From Oscheius sp. JU75 (taxonomy: Eukaryota; Nematoda; Chromadorea; Rhabditida; Rhabditidae), in assembly GCA_037178855.1 (NCBI GenBank), contig JASJZC010000007.1, positions 7,068,001-7,132,000 of the forward strand: a DNA stretch of 64,000 nt, in the 5' to 3' direction. The position numbers were made by a program, and so were the translations under genes. Positions 61,722 through 64,000 of the stretch are shown one piece after another. Within the stretch, counting starts at the first letter, position 1, and each line of letters begins with the position of its first letter. Below the pieces are notes generated by a model. It was not told the DNA's origin, did not search any database, and worked only from the letters and a program-made list of their open reading frames with translations.

Positions 61722-61765
61722 ACTTTTTACCGCGCTAGAAGTAACTTTTTACCGCGCTAGAAGTT
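61722..61765. repeat. 22 bp tandem duplication
   Basis: Two adjacent copies, beginning ACTTTTTACCGCGCTAGAAG, differ only in the final base. Confidence 0.95.
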
Positions 61766-63363
61766 GTCGGAACTAATTTGGACGCGACCCGGCCGATTTC
61801 ACACCTTCATGCTCCTATTGAGACAGGAAGCCCGGGCTTATAATGGCCGTCGGTCGAAATGGTGGCCTATTCTCGACAGCCTAGTTGAGTGGTCAGAATT
61901 CTTAGGGAATTTTGTGATCCTGGATCCTAAAGAGATAGATATTGGGGTTACGCAATGGACGAAAGAGCGCCGTCGAAGCATCCCGCAGGGCTGTTGACGA
62001 GCTGTCATCGACCATATGTGAGCCGGGACTCTTTCGGTAGAATTATGCTAATGCTCCTTTTGCTAGTGCTCGACAGCACAGATTGCAAACAGAGCGCTAA
62101 GAATTGAAACGGTTTTGTCTCAAGATCATGAGTAATCCGAAAAATTGGAAGCCTACAACGCCTTTGCTCTAGTCCTAGCTTGAAACCGGTGTTTGTTATC
62201 TTGAACTTTGAAAAATGAGCGTTCTTGCATCTAAGCATGCCGTTTAGCTCAGAGCTCAGTACAGGCATTGTTTTGAAACTAGCAACTTTTATATTGTCTG
62301 AAAATAATGGACCTTAACCACTTGTCTCTATGACTCTTCTGAGATACTTCCGGTAGCGGTGTTCCTCAAGCGTCACTGACCCGAATATTAATTCCAATTA
62401 TGCTCCAACCTGCTACAATAACAGTGTAGTGGCACCAGTGGTCGAGACTAATTATCCCCTTTGACCACATGTTGCAAATAAGATTACTGTAAGACTGTTA
62501 GACAGATTTAGATTTAGAGCTTTTCGCAACTTGTTAGTTAGCCTAAGAATAATTAAATACGGAGTCAATTCATTAACTCGGCTAGTGAATTCAGCCGCTC
62601 GTTGCATAATAGCCGTCTAATTGTTGGTGAGGATAGGGAACGGGTGGCTTAATCCTAGTGATACATCACAAACTGACAACAAACAGCGGGAGGTGATGGA
62701 GACGTCTAGCACTTCAGGATAGCGGGGCTCTTGAACAGTTCATTAGGCTTTGTTTGGCTGTTTTGTAACAGAAAAGACAATGGGAATACTTGTACTTAGG
62801 CAATAGCACCAAATTTTGAACTTACATAAAGCATAAATGCTTCGGTAGGTATGGCGCGGTGAAAACGGACATCCAGCTTCATGTTTCAAAGGTTTCATTA
62901 GTTGTACTGGAAGTGTGTGCAAGCAGTTTTGGATTTGGACCATACGGAACTGTTTTGTCCTCTAAGACTCTGACAGCTTGGAAAAATGCCACTTTTTAGA
63001 AGTAATTTATTTTACTTGATAAGAGATGAGATGTAACTTTTGTCTTACTTTCTATATCTTTTTCCCCTTCGAACTGACGACCTCCAGTTTCGTCAAAACT
63101 GTAAAACGACTTAAAACGATTAATTTTGTACCAATAATTACGCCTTCGTGCGCATTTTGAAAAGATAATACTTCGTTTCTTCGAAGTCATCCTCCCTCTT
63201 TGCGAACTCTGAACTCGGCAAAACACCTCCGATTACGTGGCATGATTCTTCCTGTTCGCTAAAAAGATCAAAAACACATCTAGTAATTACGCCATAGTCT
63301 AGGCCTGATCATCCAAATACCAAGAAAATGGCACATAACACTTAAAGAGCATCAAATTTGCAG

Positions 63364-63645
63364 AACAAGAGATTGCAGATAGTGGACACACTGGAATCAA
63401 CCAGTTGGGAGGTCAGTTCGTGAACGGAAGACCCCTGCCAGATATCACTCGACAGCGAATAGTGGAATTGGCAAAGAGTGGAGCACGACCATGTGACATC
63501 AGTAGAATGCTTCAAGTTTCCAATGGGTAACATTTAGTAACCTCTTCAAAATGGAAGTCTGTTTCAGCTGTGTCTCGAAGATACTATGTCGATATTATGA
63601 GTCCGGGACCATAAAGCCTAGAGCAATAGGTGGCTCCAAGCCAAG
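63364..63645 (+). CDS. vab-3: Pax6/VAB-3 paired domain, two exons, gene incomplete
   Basis: Exons 63364-63526 and 63568-63645 join in phase over a 41 bp intron. They encode the N-terminal half of a paired DNA-binding domain: [57 protein letters not shown] and [16 protein letters not shown] together with [10 protein letters not shown] separates Pax6 from Pax2/5/8 (LRVSHG, GVIGGSKP). Pax6 (vab-3 in C. elegans) controls head, eye-field and sensory neuron development. The first exon enters after one base of a codon, so a start exon lies upstream and was not found. A second acceptor inside it (attgcag, exon from 63379) would also keep frame. The donor at 63646 leads out; no further exon is recognisable to 64000, so the rest (second half of the paired domain, homeodomain) is beyond the window. 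Confidence 0.92.
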
Positions 63646-64000
63646 GTCAGTCCCCTCTTGAGAGTTTGTATTTCCTTTGACGACGAAAGGAGGGATACAC
63701 ACCGATCCGCCTGGTCCGGAAGGACGTCGTAGTTTCCGCTGCATTTGGTTACTTCCGTCCGCGCACACCTTATCCATTAGCAGACGTAAACATCCTAAGT
63801 CGATATCAAGAGGAAATCCTGTTTAAAACCAAAATTTGTCTTTTTGAGTTTTTGCTTCGCGTGTATTTAAACACAAAACGAGTAGAAACAAAGAAAGCAG
63901 CCTCGCGAAACATTTAATGGCTCGTCTAAATGAAAGACTTACGCAAGCTCGGAGTGAGTATACAACCTTATTTTGTTTTTGTTTAACATGGTTATTTGCA
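63646..64000. other. Intron of the Pax6 gene running to the window edge
   Basis: No paired-domain or homeodomain sequence is seen. A donor-like gtgagt at about 63954 follows a short open stretch that I cannot assign. Confidence 0.5.

Larger units (their letters stand above)
54399..63363. other. Long gene-free stretch upstream of the Pax6 exons
   Basis: After the 3' end of the Pygopus-like gene no convincing gene is found for about 9 kb. It holds a GC-rich island at about 56760-57090 ending in a strong donor (GAAG then gtgagt at 56956), overlapping open frames at 57970-58555, a nested palindrome at 59171-59206 and a 22 bp tandem duplication at 61722-61765. I infer that it contains the promoter, early exons, introns and enhancers of the Pax6 gene, but no upstream exon could be proved. 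Confidence 0.45.

Overview
The window is nematode nuclear DNA. Genes are split by very short introns, mostly 36-55 bp, with GT donors and pyrimidine-rich acceptors ending in cag, aag or tag. Many start codons lie a few bases after an intron-type acceptor with no upstream coding exon, which fits spliced-leader trans-splicing. The gene content (nematode-type 7TM receptor, nicotinic receptor subunit, F-box protein, PRC1-type RING protein, Pax6) agrees. The species cannot be read from the sequence. All gene models were spliced by hand from frame, splice signals and family resemblance.

Left part (1-19 kb): a possible gene start on the minus strand at the left edge; a MOB2-like kinase activator (+) with two candidate first exons; a sarcosine-oxidase-like flavoenzyme (-); a dead maT-type (DD37D) Tc1/mariner element with TA-flanked inverted ends; a 7TM receptor (+) followed closely by a nicotinic receptor subunit lacking the loop C cysteine pair (+); and, convergent to these, a RING1-like protein followed 47 bp downstream by a long Pro-rich, acid-tailed protein with a RAWUL-like segment (both -).

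Middle (19-39 kb): a secreted two-MAM-domain protein (-) with a tRNA-Arg(ACG) on the opposite strand inside one intron; a gene-poor 6 kb holding a foldback element; a transmembrane LRR-Ig receptor (+); and an F-box protein (+) whose first two exons lie about 2 kb upstream.

Right part (39-64 kb): a minus-strand cluster of RAB3GAP1, a small Cys-rich secreted peptide, a KChIP/neuronal-calcium-sensor protein and a tetraspanin. After a 4.6 kb spacer come a Pygopus-like PHD protein (+), about 9 kb with no convincing gene, and two paired-domain exons of a Pax6 (vab-3) gene that runs off the right edge.

The genes are mostly single-copy regulators and membrane proteins and do not form one pathway. 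Neuronal or developmental roles recur: nicotinic receptor, RAB3GAP1, KChIP, Pax6, Pygopus, PRC1. I found no CRISPR array, rRNA or viral gene. The points most worth checking are the RING/RAWUL split across an in-frame stop, the paired MOB2 first exons, the foldback element, a perfect 16 bp hairpin near 47.4 kb, and the gene-free stretch before Pax6.
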